The notes: generated by a model not told the origin, from the sequence alone. A stretch of 64,000 nucleotides of DNA from Jeotgalibacillus malaysiensis (GCA_000818095.1 CP009416.1:1052501-1116500), one strand, 5' to 3'; counted from the stretch's first letter, positions 43,789 to 53,437 are shown. Numbers and translations: made by a program.

Positions 43789-45939
43789 TCAGACAAGCTG
43801 GTTTTTTACAAGTGTCATTTTAATTTGTAGATAACTGACTTCTTCAGGCAGTGCTTCTTTTAAAGGCTTCAGTCCAGGTACTTCCATCTGTTCCCTCGTT
43901 GAAAGAATCAGGCGCTCTGTTTCTTCATCAAACCACTTTTCAAAATCAAGCGGATGTCCATCTTCGTAAGCTTTTTGCAAGTGACGTTCGATCGTTTGTG
44001 TTGTCAGTGCTCTGAGCTTTGCGATTTCTGGAATTGATTTTCCGTCATGGTAAAGCTCGTAGCTGAACAAGTGACTTGGCTGATCAGGGTCTGCAGTTAC
44101 TTCCGGCTGCTTTGGTGCAGGTGACTGTTCAGGGACAGGTACCATGTTTTTATTTTTGCCGTGTTGCGCTGTATAAGCAGCAATGACTTCTGTGAATGGT
44201 GTTCCGTAGGACTGAAGCTTTCTCTCACCGACTCCTTTAATGTTCCGCATCTCAGCTTCTGTCTCAGGATAATGCTGAGCCATTTCCCGCAGCGTAGCAT
44301 CTGAAAAAATGACATATGGCGGAACTGCATGTTCCTTGGCAAGCTGTGAGCGTACCTGGCGCAGTTCCTCAAATAACGCTTCATCATAATCTGCCTGCTG
44401 CTGATGAAGCTGGAAGCCTGATTTCAGCCAGACGGCCTGCTCGCCTTTTAACACTGGAACTGCATCCTGTGTGAGTCTGAGAATCGGATACTGGCCGCCT
44501 TCAAGCGCGAGATAGCCTTCAGCAATTAACAGCTGAATCAGTTCAGTAATCTGTTTTTCTGATTTCTGGCTCATGAGTCCATAAGTAGTAACCTGATTGA
44601 GTCCGCCTTCTAAAAGCTTTTTATTGCGTGAGCCCTTTAACACTTTTGAAGTCATGCCTGTTCCGAAGCGCTCGCCCATCCTTTTAACCGTGGAAAGGAT
44701 CATCTGCACTTCCCGCGTGCGGTCTGTTTTTTCACGGCTGTCGAGACAGCTGCTGCAGTGACCGCAGTCAGCAGTCATCTGATGGTCCTCGAAATACTCA
44801 AGAATAAAGCGCGGCAGACAGCTGTGACTGTGACAGTAATTGATCATTTGCTGAAGCTTCGCATATTCCTCATTACGCTTACGCTCGTTAGCAATAGACT
44901 GTTCTATTAAAAATTTCTGCAGCATCGAATCCTGCGGGCTGTATAGCAGGTAGCAGTCCGCAGGCTCTCCATCACGCCCTGCACGTCCTGCTTCCTGATA
45001 ATAGGATTCCATATTCATCGGCAGCTGATAATGAATGACAAAACGCACGTTACTCTTATCAATTCCCATGCCAAATGCGTTCGTTGCCACAATCAGCTTT
45101 GCTTCGTCATAAATAAATTGACGCTGCGCTTCATTACGTTCATCTTCTGAGAGACCCGCATGATAGCAGACTGCGCTCGCATTCTGCTGGTTCAGCCAGC
45201 CTGTCAGCTGATCCGCTTCTTTTCTGGTAGCTGTATAAATAATGCCTGTCTCATCATGCTTTTCTTTTAAAAAGCTTGTTAAAAATGAGTGTTTGTCAGC
45301 ACCTTTTACCACATGAAAGGACAGGTTATCACGTGCAAAGCCTGTGTTGACGATGTGGTGCGGGTCAATAGAAAGCAGGTCAGTGATATCCTGAATCACT
45401 TTGTCTGTCGCTGTTGCAGTAAGTGCAGTCAGTACAGGTAAATTCGGCAGGAGTCTGATCGTATCAACGATCGTCCGATAGCTTGGACGGAAATCATGTC
45501 CCCATTGTGAAATACAGTGCGCTTCATCAAAAGCAATCAGTGACAGATCAATGTCAGAGATCGCATTGAAGAAAGAGGCAGAATCAAATCGTTCAGGTGC
45601 TGCATAGACAAACTTATAGCGGCCTTCACGCAGGTTCTGCAGACGTTCTCTCGTCTCTGCAGCTGATAATGTGCTGTTTATATAAGTGGCGGAAATGCCG
45701 TTTTCATTTAAGGCATCCACCTGATCTCTCATGAGTGAGATCAGCGGTGAAATGACAAGTGCTGTTCCGTCCATGACAAGGCCTGGTATTTGATAGCAGA
45801 GTGATTTTCCTCCGCCTGTTGGCATAATGCCGAGTGCGTTTTTGTGGTCGAGAATGGATTCGATCATCCGGTCCTGGCCGGGTCTGAACGAGTCGTATCC
45901 GAAGTATGTATGGAGGACTTGCTGTGCCTCATTCATCAT
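43789..45939 (-). CDS. recQ: ATP-dependent DNA helicase RecQ
   Basis: This 716-residue superfamily 2 helicase has motif 0 FGYDSFRPGQ, Walker A MPTGGGKS, DEAH in IAFDEAHCIS, the aromatic-rich loop QWGHDFRPSY, motif VI QEAGRAGRDGEP, the zinc-binding cysteines in the RQC region (about 365-400: CHSHSCLPRF, CGHCSSCLD), a winged helix and an HRDC domain (about 510-590). A C-terminal extension carries a second helix-turn-helix-like region (SIPEIAKLRALTTQTIERHL). It acts in recombination and fork repair. The start is an ATG-ATG pair behind AAAGGATG. Confidence 0.93.
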   Translation of the reverse strand: MMNEAQQVLHTYFGYDSFRPGQDRMIESILDHKNALGIMPTGGGKSLCYQIPGLVMDGTALVISPLISLMRDQVDALNENGISATYINSTLSAAETRERLQNLREGRYKFVYAAPERFDSASFFNAISDIDLSLIAFDEAHCISQWGHDFRPSYRTIVDTIRLLPNLPVLTALTATATDKVIQDITDLLSIDPHHIVNTGFARDNLSFHVVKGADKHSFLTSFLKEKHDETGIIYTATRKEADQLTGWLNQQNASAVCYHAGLSEDERNEAQRQFIYDEAKLIVATNAFGMGIDKSNVRFVIHYQLPMNMESYYQEAGRAGRDGEPADCYLLYSPQDSMLQKFLIEQSIANERKRNEEYAKLQQMINYCHSHSCLPRFILEYFEDHQMTADCGHCSSCLDSREKTDRTREVQMILSTVKRMGERFGTGMTSKVLKGSRNKKLLEGGLNQVTTYGLMSQKSEKQITELIQLLIAEGYLALEGGQYPILRLTQDAVPVLKGEQAVWLKSGFQLHQQQADYDEALFEELRQVRSQLAKEHAVPPYVIFSDATLREMAQHYPETEAEMRNIKGVGERKLQSYGTPFTEVIAAYTAQHGKNKNMVPVPEQSPAPKQPEVTADPDQPSHLFSYELYHDGKSIPEIAKLRALTTQTIERHLQKAYEDGHPLDFEKWFDEETERLILSTREQMEVPGLKPLKEALPEEVSYLQIKMTLVKNQLV

Positions 45940-45988
45940 GGTGATTCATCCTTTCAAATGGTGCAAAGTTTAGCTCTATCGCTGAGGG

Positions 45989-46115
45989 CGTAAGATCTAC
46001 GTTCCAGGCGGACGCTTTCCGCGGCCGGGCGGTGAGCCAGCAGGCTTCGCCATGCTCTGTCTCACCTGTCCCTTCCTGCCGCAGGAGTCGCCGCCTTCCA
46101 CTCCGATCTTCGCTG
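45989..46115. repeat. GC-rich dispersed repeat R1, copy 3 (inverted)
   Basis: Read on the minus strand, it gives the R1 block order: GGAAGGCGGCGACTCCTGC, GGGACAGGTGAGACAG, GGCGAAGCCTGC, GGCTCACCGCCC, GCGGAAAGCG. The ends hold AAGATC and GATCTT as short inverted repeats. It lies in the 362-bp divergent gap between recQ and the M3 peptidase gene. The rest of that gap is AT-rich promoter sequence. Confidence 0.75.
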
Positions 46116-46301
46116 TGCATATAAAATAGTCTGGAATTAGTCAAGATGAGCAATAAATCGCTCGACAAAATCATGCATTCTGTTATTTTATCATGAATTT
46201 GATAGGAGTTAGTGAGGAGAAAGTAAGTGTTTCGAATGGCGAAGTATTGTGTTAAGATAGTACATGCAGTGTTCAGAATATTTAAAACAGGGGGAATGAC
46301 A

Positions 46302-48098
46302 ATGTCTACAGCGACGTATCCGGAAACATGGGATTTAGATGTGTTTTTTAATGGTGGAAGTGAATCAGAGGAATTGAAACAGCATTTACATACATATGGA
46401 GAAAAAATTGAGGTTTTTGCTAAAAAGATAGAGCAGTTCCAGACGCCTGCTTCTTCTGAGAGCAGTTATCTTGTGTATCAGCATATCCAGGAAGCAAAAG
46501 GCATTATGATGGGACTCGGGCAGGCAGGTGCGTTTGCAAGCTGTCTTGAAGCGCAGGATATGAATGATACGGGTGCCGGTGTGATTCGCGGGAAGGTAAC
46601 ATCGATGGGGGCTGACTTTAGTGCAGCGTTCCAGGCATTCCAGCAGAAGCTTTCTAAAACTGAGGATCAGGTATGGGATGAACTGCTTGAAGATGATGGG
46701 CTGAAGGAATATACGTTTATTATGACAGAATGGCGTGAAGCAGCAAAGGATAAATTATCAGAAGCGGAAGAAGGACTGATCAGTGCGCTTGGCGTTGATG
46801 GTTATCACGGCTGGGGACAGATGTATAATGCCCTTGTATCAGAAATGTCGATCGAAATTGAAGTGGACGGCGAAGTGAAGACGTTATCTGTCGGTCAGGC
46901 GAACAACCTGAGATCTCACGAGGATCCAAAAGTGAGAGAAGACGTTCACCAGAAGCTTGAAGAAGCATGGTCAAAAAATGAAAATCTTTTTGCCCAAACG
47001 CTGAATCACCTTGGCGGCTACCGTCTTGCGATGTATAAAAAGCGCGGCTGGGATGATTTTATGAAAGAGCCGCTTGAGTACAACCGTATGAAGCCTGAGA
47101 CGCTTGACGCAATGTGGGGCGCGATCAGTAAGAGCAAGGATGCATTCGTGAAATTCCTTGATCATAAAGCAAAGCTGCTTGGACTTGAGAAAATGTCATG
47201 GGCGCATATCGGTGCCCCGATCTCTGAAAGTGTGAAGAAGCTTTCATATGATGAAGGTGCAGCATTTATTTTAAAACACTTTAAAAAGTTCGGACCTGAA
47301 ATGGCTGCTTTTGCAGAAAAAGCATTTGAAGACGGCTGGATTGAAGCAGAGGACCGTGCAGGCAAGCGTCCGGGTGGCTTCTGTACAGGATTCCCACTCA
47401 GCGAGCAGTCGAGAATCTTTATGACTTACAGCGGCTCAATGTCTAACGTGGCAACACTTGCACACGAGCTTGGACATGCGTTCCATACTTATGCACTGCG
47501 TCCAATGGATCCATTAAATCGCCGCTATGCAATGAATGTAGCAGAAACTGCTTCCACTTTTGCTGAAATGATTGTATCAGATGCAGCGGTAAAAGAGGCG
47601 GATTCAAAGGATGAGCAGGCAGCGCTTTTAGAGGATAAAGTATCAAGAAGCATTGCATTCTTTATGAATATCCACTCGAGATTTATTTTCGAGCAGCGTT
47701 TTTATGAAGAGCGTAAAGAAGGTTTTGTAACAGCGAAGCGTCTGAACGAACTCACTGTGGAAGCACAGAAAGAAGCATATGCCGGTGCAGTGACTGACAA
47801 TGAGCCGCACTTCTGGGCTTCAAAGCTGCACTTCCATATCACAGGCGTTCCGTTCTATAACTTCCCTTACACATTTGGTTACCTGTTCTCACTCAGCGTG
47901 TATGCAAGAGCGCTTGAAGAGGGTACAGCGTATGAGGAAAAGTATATGGCATTGCTGCGTGATACGGCTGTTATGACGACAGAGGACCTTGCGATGAAGC
48001 ATCTGGGTGAGGATATCACAACAGAAGCATTCTGGATGAAGGGCATTGAGCTTTGCATTCAGGACGCGGAGGAGTTTGTACGACTGACTTCTGAATAA
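46302..48098 (+). CDS. M3-family oligoendopeptidase F-type metallopeptidase
   Basis: This 598-residue cytosolic zinc peptidase has the active site LAHELGHAFH, with the third ligand Glu downstream in NVAETASTFAE, the M3 signature. The family cleaves short peptides. It is of the pepF/M3 subtype found in Bacillales. The ATG at 46302 is used because CAGGGGGAATG gives proper spacing. The long upstream extension in the same frame has none of the family sequence. A terminator follows. Confidence 0.9.
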   Translation: MSTATYPETWDLDVFFNGGSESEELKQHLHTYGEKIEVFAKKIEQFQTPASSESSYLVYQHIQEAKGIMMGLGQAGAFASCLEAQDMNDTGAGVIRGKVTSMGADFSAAFQAFQQKLSKTEDQVWDELLEDDGLKEYTFIMTEWREAAKDKLSEAEEGLISALGVDGYHGWGQMYNALVSEMSIEIEVDGEVKTLSVGQANNLRSHEDPKVREDVHQKLEEAWSKNENLFAQTLNHLGGYRLAMYKKRGWDDFMKEPLEYNRMKPETLDAMWGAISKSKDAFVKFLDHKAKLLGLEKMSWAHIGAPISESVKKLSYDEGAAFILKHFKKFGPEMAAFAEKAFEDGWIEAEDRAGKRPGGFCTGFPLSEQSRIFMTYSGSMSNVATLAHELGHAFHTYALRPMDPLNRRYAMNVAETASTFAEMIVSDAAVKEADSKDEQAALLEDKVSRSIAFFMNIHSRFIFEQRFYEERKEGFVTAKRLNELTVEAQKEAYAGAVTDNEPHFWASKLHFHITGVPFYNFPYTFGYLFSLSVYARALEEGTAYEEKYMALLRDTAVMTTEDLAMKHLGEDITTEAFWMKGIELCIQDAEEFVRLTSE

Positions 48099-48106
48099 GT
48101 AAGGTG

Positions 48107-48136
48107 AGATCAGGGTTGCGGCCCTGGTCTTTTTTA
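48107..48136 (+). terminator. Intrinsic terminator after M3 peptidase gene
   Basis: GATCAGGG/CCCTGGTC stem (one wobble) and TTTTTT. Confidence 0.8.
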
Positions 48137-48251
48137 TAGCTCAGTGCGGGGTACATCAAAATATTTTCAAAAAATTTTGCGTGTCAACAGTCGATCTTTT
48201 TGTCTCATGGGTATACACTTAATATAGAATCTTGAAATGGGGAGAACGTAT

Positions 48252-48797
48252 ATGGTGCTATTAAAAAGCAGTCGGCTTTACTTTCGTCCGCTTACAGAAC
48301 AGGATATTGATGAATTTGTAGACCTGCTTATCCGCAATAAGCAGTTTTGGACGATTTTTGAACCGAAGCATCCTGAACCATTTTACACGCGCGAAGCACA
48401 GCTTGAGAAGCTCGCTGAAGCAAGACAGGCACAGCGCCTTGGGAAAGAATACAGCTGGGGGATCTATCACAGTGATACAAACCGGCTGATTGGCAGTGTA
48501 TCGATCTATTCAATCAGGAGACTGCCTTTTGCCTCGGCGTACATCGGCTACTCCCTTGATGAACATCATACAAAACAGGGTTATGGAACAGAAGCAGTTG
48601 AAGCTGCACTGCGCTTTGCATTCCGGGAGTTTGGTCTTCACCGGGTTGAAGCAATGGTTTCACCTAAGAATGAAGCGTCTCAAAAGGTGCTTGAAAAGGT
48701 GGGGATGTTCAGAGAAGGAACACTCCGTAAGAACCTTTTTATTAATGGGGTCTGGGAGGATCACTATCTATACAGCATGCTCGAGGAGGATTTCTGA
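48252..48797 (+). CDS. GNAT N-acetyltransferase (RimJ/RimL-like)
   Basis: This 181-residue acetyltransferase starts LLKSSRLYFRPLTEQDIDEF. It has the acetyl-CoA loop QGYGTEAVEAAL and the C-terminal HRVEAMVSPKNEASQKVLEKVG, whose N-x-x-S is typical of the RimJ/L group that modifies ribosomal protein N-termini and of many relatives with unknown substrates. ATG 48252 follows GGGGAGAACG. It is monocistronic. Confidence 0.85.
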   Translation: MVLLKSSRLYFRPLTEQDIDEFVDLLIRNKQFWTIFEPKHPEPFYTREAQLEKLAEARQAQRLGKEYSWGIYHSDTNRLIGSVSIYSIRRLPFASAYIGYSLDEHHTKQGYGTEAVEAALRFAFREFGLHRVEAMVSPKNEASQKVLEKVGMFREGTLRKNLFINGVWEDHYLYSMLEEDF

Positions 48798-48857
48798 AAG
48801 GGAAAGCCCTTTTGGGACCGGGTACTCGGCAGGCTGATCAATAAAATGAATCGATGA

Positions 48858-48886
48858 ACTGCTCCTTTTAGAGGAGCGGTTTTTTG
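48858..48886 (+). terminator. Intrinsic terminator after GNAT gene
   Basis: ACTGCTCC pairs with GGAGCGGT, followed by TTTTTT. Confidence 0.8.
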
Positions 48887-48953
48887 TTGTGTGTGATTGT
48901 TTTTGAGCTTGGGTTCGTGGCGCAGGGGCTGGTATTCGGCGGGCCAGCGCATA

Positions 48954-49138
48954 ATTCCTTCAATTTGGCGTTTTATCGTTCAATTTGTGAATCAATTCCC
49001 TCATTATTGAAATGCATTCATTCAATATACGATTTATTCCCTCAGCGACCTGTTTTGCCGTGTTAATTCCCTCATTACGCATACGAATTCCCTCAGCCCA
49101 GACCCTATTTCCTTCAAAATCTAAGTTCATTCCTTCGC
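48954..49138. repeat. 21-nt periodic intergenic array F (core ATTCCCTCA), 5+4 units
   Basis: The YTCA part of ATTCC(C/T)TCA starts at 48959, 48979, 49000, 49021 and 49041, then at 49071, 49092, 49113 and 49134 (last unit TTCG). Intervals are 20, 21, 21, 20, 30, 21, 21, 21. Read on the minus strand the core is GAGGGAAT. The ORF there shows EGIxxxx heptads but loses frame at the 20-nt steps, so it is not under coding constraint. It lies in the 505-bp gap before the lia-type operon. The rest of the gap is C-rich sequence and the promoter region. Confidence 0.85.
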
Positions 49139-49302
49139 CCCCCAACCCCCACACCCCCGTCCGCACCACGCGAACCACCCAATCCCCACTGTCCTACAAC
49201 CTTCTACGCCTCAAGTCCTACTCTAAAATCAAGCCGAGGCTCCTATCGGCAAAACGGTAATCCGCGTACACTTAGGTTACAAATAACAAAGGAGGCAACA
49301 AC

Positions 49303-49638
49303 ATGAACAAATTCTGGTTAACAGTCATCGGTATTACAGCTACAATCGTTGCATTATCAAATCTTGGATCGATCGCAGGACTTGCAGTCAGCCTGCTGAT
49401 TACTTACATCGGTGTGAAATGGTATTTCTCAAGCGATAAAACCTGGGTGAAAATCACATCAGCAATCGTTGCAGCAATCGCAGGTCTATCAGCCGTCTTC
49501 AACGTACCAGCCATTCTTGGCGTCATCGCAGTCTACGTACTATACGTAGTATGGAAAAAGTGGAATAACGAAGAAGCAGTCAGCGACTTTTCATACTTTG
49601 AAAAGCAGTGGCAGGAACTTAAGAAAAAATCAGTTTAA
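49303..49638 (+). CDS. Small membrane protein, LiaI-like, first gene of lia-type operon
   Basis: This 111-residue protein has three to four hydrophobic segments (about 3-22, 26-42, 52-85) and a charged C-terminus. It occupies the liaI position: immediately upstream of a PspA/LiaH-type gene and the LiaFSR genes. In B. subtilis, LiaI anchors LiaH at the membrane. Sequence similarity to LiaI is weak, and the call rests on size, topology and position. AAAGGAGG precedes the ATG. Confidence 0.55.
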   Translation: MNKFWLTVIGITATIVALSNLGSIAGLAVSLLITYIGVKWYFSSDKTWVKITSAIVAAIAGLSAVFNVPAILGVIAVYVLYVVWKKWNNEEAVSDFSYFEKQWQELKKKSV

Positions 49639-49662
49639 TCAAATTAAAAGGAGACGATCAAC

Positions 49663-50253
49663 ATGACAAATGTACTGACAAAAATAACTGAAGTAATTAA
49701 GCAGGATATCCTTGAAGCAAAGTGGAATAGAGAACAGTCGAACCCTGTAAATGAAATCCAGCGTGAAATTAAAGAATGCCAAGGCGCTGTAAAAAAAGCG
49801 AAACAGCTGACAGAGCGCCAGGAGCTTTTAAAAAGAGAATTTGAAAAAGAGTATTCTCACGCAAAATCAATGGCAGCAAAGCGTAAAGAGCACGTGCAGC
49901 TTGCAGAAGAAGCGGGTGAAGAATCACTGGCAGCTGCAGCGCTTCGTGAATATAATTTCTACAGTGACCGCGCTGAGCGTCTTGAAAAAACATGTTCAGA
50001 AGCAGATGCACAGCTTGAAAGGCTTGAACTTCAGCTTGAAGAACAAACATTCAAACTAAAGGACCTTGAACTGAAGCGTCTTGAATATATGGCAAAAGAA
50101 AATGCTGTGATCGGTGAGAAGCAGGCTGCACCCGTTAAAGAAGTGACAGATGAAGACCGCCGCTATGAGCAGATCGAAAAGCATCTGAAAGAAAACGCGA
50201 AGAAAAAAGAAGAACTGACAATCGATGAACAGATCGAACAGTTAAGACAATAA
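49663..50253 (+). CDS. PspA/IM30-family protein, LiaH-like
   Basis: This 196-residue coiled-coil protein is a second, diverged PspA paralogue. The helical regions are rich in Glu, Lys, Ala and Gln (QLAEEAGEESLAAAALREYNF corresponds to the PspA region around the second helix; given in part). It lacks the N-terminal FFKR-type helix of classic PspA. LiaH forms oligomers that move to the membrane under cell-wall antibiotic stress. The gene sits 24 bp after the LiaI-like gene. A hairpin at 50256-50287 separates it from liaF. Confidence 0.78.
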   Translation: MTNVLTKITEVIKQDILEAKWNREQSNPVNEIQREIKECQGAVKKAKQLTERQELLKREFEKEYSHAKSMAAKRKEHVQLAEEAGEESLAAAALREYNFYSDRAERLEKTCSEADAQLERLELQLEEQTFKLKDLELKRLEYMAKENAVIGEKQAAPVKEVTDEDRRYEQIEKHLKENAKKKEELTIDEQIEQLRQ

Positions 50254-50255
50254 GC

Positions 50256-50287
50256 TTTCGGGAGCGGGTTTATCACCTTCTCCCGAA
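50256..50287 (+). terminator. Intercistronic hairpin between liaH-like gene and liaF
   Basis: TTCGGGAG pairs with CTCCCGAA around a 15-nt loop, followed by a weak T-rich stretch. It could lower expression of the regulatory genes relative to the first two, as read-through does in B. subtilis. Confidence 0.5.
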
Positions 50288-50346
50288 TTTAGTCTTTCTG
50301 AATCGGGCTTCAATCGATAGAATAGAAGAGCAGGGAGGTGGATGGT

Positions 50347-51081
50347 ATGGAAAAGCTGAGACAAATGTCATTATCCAATTGGCTGACAGCTGGTTTGATT
50401 ATCGTGCTAATTGAAATTGTTTTATTTAACAGCGGGATGATTTTTTCGCTGGTGCTCTCAGGCGGTCTGCTTTACTTCGGAAAACAGGCCTGGCAGCATA
50501 TGTACGGTAAAATCCTGGTTGGTGTTGGAGCGATTATGCTGCTGACAGCCATTCTTTCAATGGTCACCCTCCGCATTCTATTTGTCATACTCATCATTAA
50601 TCTGATTTTAAAATACATGGAAACAAAGAAAAATCCGCTGATCTTTGAGCCTGTTGTGAAGACTGAACAAGAGAATCAAGGAAAAGAGCAGTTATTTGTC
50701 ACAAAAAGACCTTTCTTTTTTAATCAGTGGGTGGGCTCTCATGAAACACCGAACCACTCTTATGAATGGGAAAATATCCACCTTCAAAACGGAATTGGGG
50801 ATGTCCAGATAGATCTGAGCAATACGGTCCTTCCTGATAGAGAGGTTTTTATCTCACTTAGAAATGGTGCAGGTAAGATCACCATACTTGTACCGTACGA
50901 ACTTGAGATTTCTGTTCAGCACTCTGCTCTAGCAGGGGAAGCTTCTATTTTATCCTCCTATACAGCAAGGCTGTGGAATGAGAACGTTGTCTATCAGACT
51001 GAAGGCTACGAGCAGGCGCAGCAGAAATGTACGATCCTTTCTTCAGTATGGATTGGAGATATTGAGGTGAGGCGCGTATGA
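50347..51081 (+). CDS. liaF: LiaF-like inhibitor of the LiaSR system
   Basis: This 244-residue protein has four membrane segments in the first 95 residues and a C-terminal beta-helix-like domain (about 125-240: FNQWVGSHETPNHSYEW, DVQIDLSNTVLPDREVFISL) of the cell-wall-active-antibiotics-response family. LiaF keeps LiaS off without stress. ATG 50347 follows GGGAGGTGG. The stop overlaps the liaS start (ATGA), so the two are coupled. Confidence 0.85.
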   Translation: MEKLRQMSLSNWLTAGLIIVLIEIVLFNSGMIFSLVLSGGLLYFGKQAWQHMYGKILVGVGAIMLLTAILSMVTLRILFVILIINLILKYMETKKNPLIFEPVVKTEQENQGKEQLFVTKRPFFFNQWVGSHETPNHSYEWENIHLQNGIGDVQIDLSNTVLPDREVFISLRNGAGKITILVPYELEISVQHSALAGEASILSSYTARLWNENVVYQTEGYEQAQQKCTILSSVWIGDIEVRRV

Positions 51082-52097
51082 CGGCGAAAATTGTACTGCA
51101 CGCAGTCAGTATCAGCCTTTTCAGTGCACTGATGACACTTGGCTTATATGTGATCTTTTTCCCGCCGGAGGAATGGGGAATGCTGTGGAATGTCACGATT
51201 CTTGATGTTCCATTTATTTTCTTTTTACTGATTCAGCTGTTGTTAATCGGATTTTTATGGGGCGTAATCCAGAGTGGCGGAATGAAAAAGCAGGTGCTAT
51301 CCATTGAGCAGCAGGTGGATGACCTGAGACAGGGACGCACATTTTCAAAGGCTGCGCAGCCACAAACTGCTGAATTTTCAAGACTTGCTGATAAAGTATC
51401 TGACCTGCAGCGGATGTGGAACGAGCAGGTTAAAATGAATCAGCGGCTCGCGAGTGAAAAAGTGGAGCAGCAGGAACAGAAGATTCAGGAAATGGTATCG
51501 CTTGAACGGCAGCGTCTTGCACGCGACCTGCATGATTCGGTCAGTCAGCAGTTATTTGCCGCTTCCATGCTGATGTCAGCAATTAATGAAACAGAACCGG
51601 AAAACCGCCAGCTTCAGATGGTAGAAAAAATGATTCATCAGTCACAGGTTGAAATGAGAGCACTCCTGCTCCATCTGAGACCGGCTGCCTTAAAAGGAAA
51701 GACGCTTTCTGAAGGGATTGATGAACTGCTGGTTGAACTGAAGCAGAAAGTACCTCTGGACATTTCGTGGAAAACAGAGCCGATGGAGCTTGAACGCGGG
51801 ATTGAAGATCACTTGTTCAGAATTTTGCAGGAATCTATTTCAAATACATTAAGACACGCTGAAGCCTCTATGCTGAATGTATTGTGCATTTTAAGGGACG
51901 GGGCAGTGATTTTAAGAGTGACCGATGATGGAAAAGGGTTTGAGCTATCAGAGGATAAGGCAGGGTCATACGGCCTGAATAATATGAGAGAGCGGGCTGC
52001 TGAAGTTGGTGGTACGCTGAAAATTGTTTCGCTGCCTGATCAGGGCACGAGGCTTGAAATTAAAGTACCTTTTGAAGGAAAGGAGGAACTGACATGA
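51078..52097 (+). CDS. liaS: LiaS-like sensor histidine kinase
   Basis: This 339-residue kinase has two membrane helices with a very short outer loop (about 8-30 and 43-62), as in intramembrane-sensing kinases, then a coiled linker, HisKA_3 with phosphoacceptor H152 in [11 protein letters not shown], and HATPase_c (DDGKGFEL for the G1 box, GLNNMRERA for G2). It phosphorylates LiaR under envelope stress. It overlaps both neighbours by four bases. Confidence 0.9.
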   Translation: MTAKIVLHAVSISLFSALMTLGLYVIFFPPEEWGMLWNVTILDVPFIFFLLIQLLLIGFLWGVIQSGGMKKQVLSIEQQVDDLRQGRTFSKAAQPQTAEFSRLADKVSDLQRMWNEQVKMNQRLASEKVEQQEQKIQEMVSLERQRLARDLHDSVSQQLFAASMLMSAINETEPENRQLQMVEKMIHQSQVEMRALLLHLRPAALKGKTLSEGIDELLVELKQKVPLDISWKTEPMELERGIEDHLFRILQESISNTLRHAEASMLNVLCILRDGAVILRVTDDGKGFELSEDKAGSYGLNNMRERAAEVGGTLKIVSLPDQGTRLEIKVPFEGKEELT

Positions 52098-52723
52098 TCC
52101 GCGTATTATTTGTAGATGATCATGAGATGGTCAGAATCGGAGTAGGATCATATTTATCCTCACAAAAAGATATAGAGGTTGTGGGGGAATGTGATGATGG
52201 CGAACCGGCCGTTGAGCTGGCGCTTGAGTTAAAACCGGATATCATTCTGATGGATCTCGTGATGAAAAGAATGGATGGCATTGAAGCGACGTCAAAGATT
52301 ATTGAACAATGGCCTGAAGCAAAAATCATGATTGTTACAAGCTTTCTTGATGATGATAAAGTATACCCGGCCCTTGAAGCCGGAGCGGTCAGTTACCTTT
52401 TAAAAACTTCAAAAGCCAGTGACATTGCAGATGCAATCAGAAAAACCCATTATGGTGAAACTGTCCTTGAACCTGAAGTAACAGGAAAAGTGATGCAGCG
52501 AATGAGAACGAAGGAAGTAAATCTTCACGAGGATCTCACCGGCAGAGAACTTGAAATTCTGATGCTGATCGCTCAGGGGAAGACGAATCAGGAAATTGCA
52601 GATGAGCTCTACATAGCGCTGAAAACAGTCAAGACGCACGTCAGCAATATTCTTGCAAAGCTAGAAGTGCAGGACCGCACGCAGGCAGTTATTTATGCAT
52701 TTAAACATGATCTTGTAAAATAG
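52094..52723 (+). CDS. liaR: LiaR-like NarL-family response regulator
   Basis: This 209-residue regulator has a receiver domain with acidic pocket D8-D9, phosphoacceptor D54 in LMDLVM and the conserved K (TSFLDDDKV region), and a C-terminal LuxR-type helix-turn-helix ([21 protein letters not shown]). It should activate the LiaI-like gene promoter, but no clear LiaR box could be picked out upstream of 49303. The gene is coupled to liaS by an ATGA overlap. Confidence 0.9.
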   Translation: MIRVLFVDDHEMVRIGVGSYLSSQKDIEVVGECDDGEPAVELALELKPDIILMDLVMKRMDGIEATSKIIEQWPEAKIMIVTSFLDDDKVYPALEAGAVSYLLKTSKASDIADAIRKTHYGETVLEPEVTGKVMQRMRTKEVNLHEDLTGRELEILMLIAQGKTNQEIADELYIALKTVKTHVSNILAKLEVQDRTQAVIYAFKHDLVK

Positions 52724-52798
52724 TTCCTAATGGGGTGTTATGGATCTGGCTTTATGGGTAAACATGAAGTTAGAACCATCACGAAAGGAGCCTTTACC

Positions 52799-53401
52799 AT
52801 GCTTTCATTACTGGATGATCAGGGAAAAGACTGTTGCTGGCTGAATCAGCCGGAGAATTGGTCTCTTAATAATAAGGAGCTCAGTATCACCACGCAGCCA
52901 AAAACTGATTTCTGGCGGAAAACATTCTATGGTTTTGACCAGATGAACGGTCATGCCTTTTATAAAGAGATACTGGGTGCTTTTGAAACAGAAGTTACAC
53001 TCACAATGAAGGATCCGAAAGAGCGGTATGATCAGGCGGGCTTAATCATTCTTGTATCTGATGACTGCTGGATGAAGGTGTCGCTTGAATACGTTCCTGA
53101 AAAATATTCATATTTGGGTTCAGTTGCAACGAACAGCGGTTATTCTGACTGGTCATCCAAAAACTTCCCTACGCCGGATGGAGACATTACCTTAACATTT
53201 AAAGTTACACGTGCAGGAGGGGATTACCGGATATGGGCAAAATCGAATCCAGAGGATGAATTCGAACAGCTCCGGATCACAAGGCTCCACAATGAACCGA
53301 ACGGACCCGTCAAGCTTGGACTGTATGCCTGCAGTCCATCAGCTGAAGGCAGTTTTACAACCGTTTTTCATAAATGGACTGTACAAAAAGAAGTCAAATA
53401 A
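52799..53401 (+). CDS. DUF1349 concanavalin-like protein
   Basis: This 200-residue protein with a predicted beta-sandwich matches the DUF1349 family: DFWRKTFYGFDQMNGHAF, YDQAGLIILVSDDCWMKVSLEY, and the closing GPVKLGLYACSP. Members are thought to bind carbohydrates, on the basis of fold only. ATG 52799 lies behind GAAAGGAGCC. The upstream extension to 52730 has no ribosome site. It is 75 bp after liaR, so read-through from the lia operon is possible. Confidence 0.8.
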   Translation: MLSLLDDQGKDCCWLNQPENWSLNNKELSITTQPKTDFWRKTFYGFDQMNGHAFYKEILGAFETEVTLTMKDPKERYDQAGLIILVSDDCWMKVSLEYVPEKYSYLGSVATNSGYSDWSSKNFPTPDGDITLTFKVTRAGGDYRIWAKSNPEDEFEQLRITRLHNEPNGPVKLGLYACSPSAEGSFTTVFHKWTVQKEVK

Positions 53402-53437
53402 AAAATGTGTGCGGATTGCGATCCGCACACATTTTTT
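53401..53437. terminator. Bidirectional terminator
   Basis: A perfect 16-bp stem AAAAATGTGTGCGGAT/ATCCGCACACATTTTT with a 4-nt loop, shared by the convergent DUF1349 and carbonic anhydrase genes. Both stop codons touch its ends. Confidence 0.92.

Noticed and set aside
48170-48236. SigB promoter for the GNAT gene
   Set aside because: GGGTAT occurs, but no GTTTAA-like -35 lies at the right distance.
48960-49178. Minus-strand ORF with EGIxxxx heptads
   Set aside because: It mirrors array F. Repeat phase and reading frame disagree within it.
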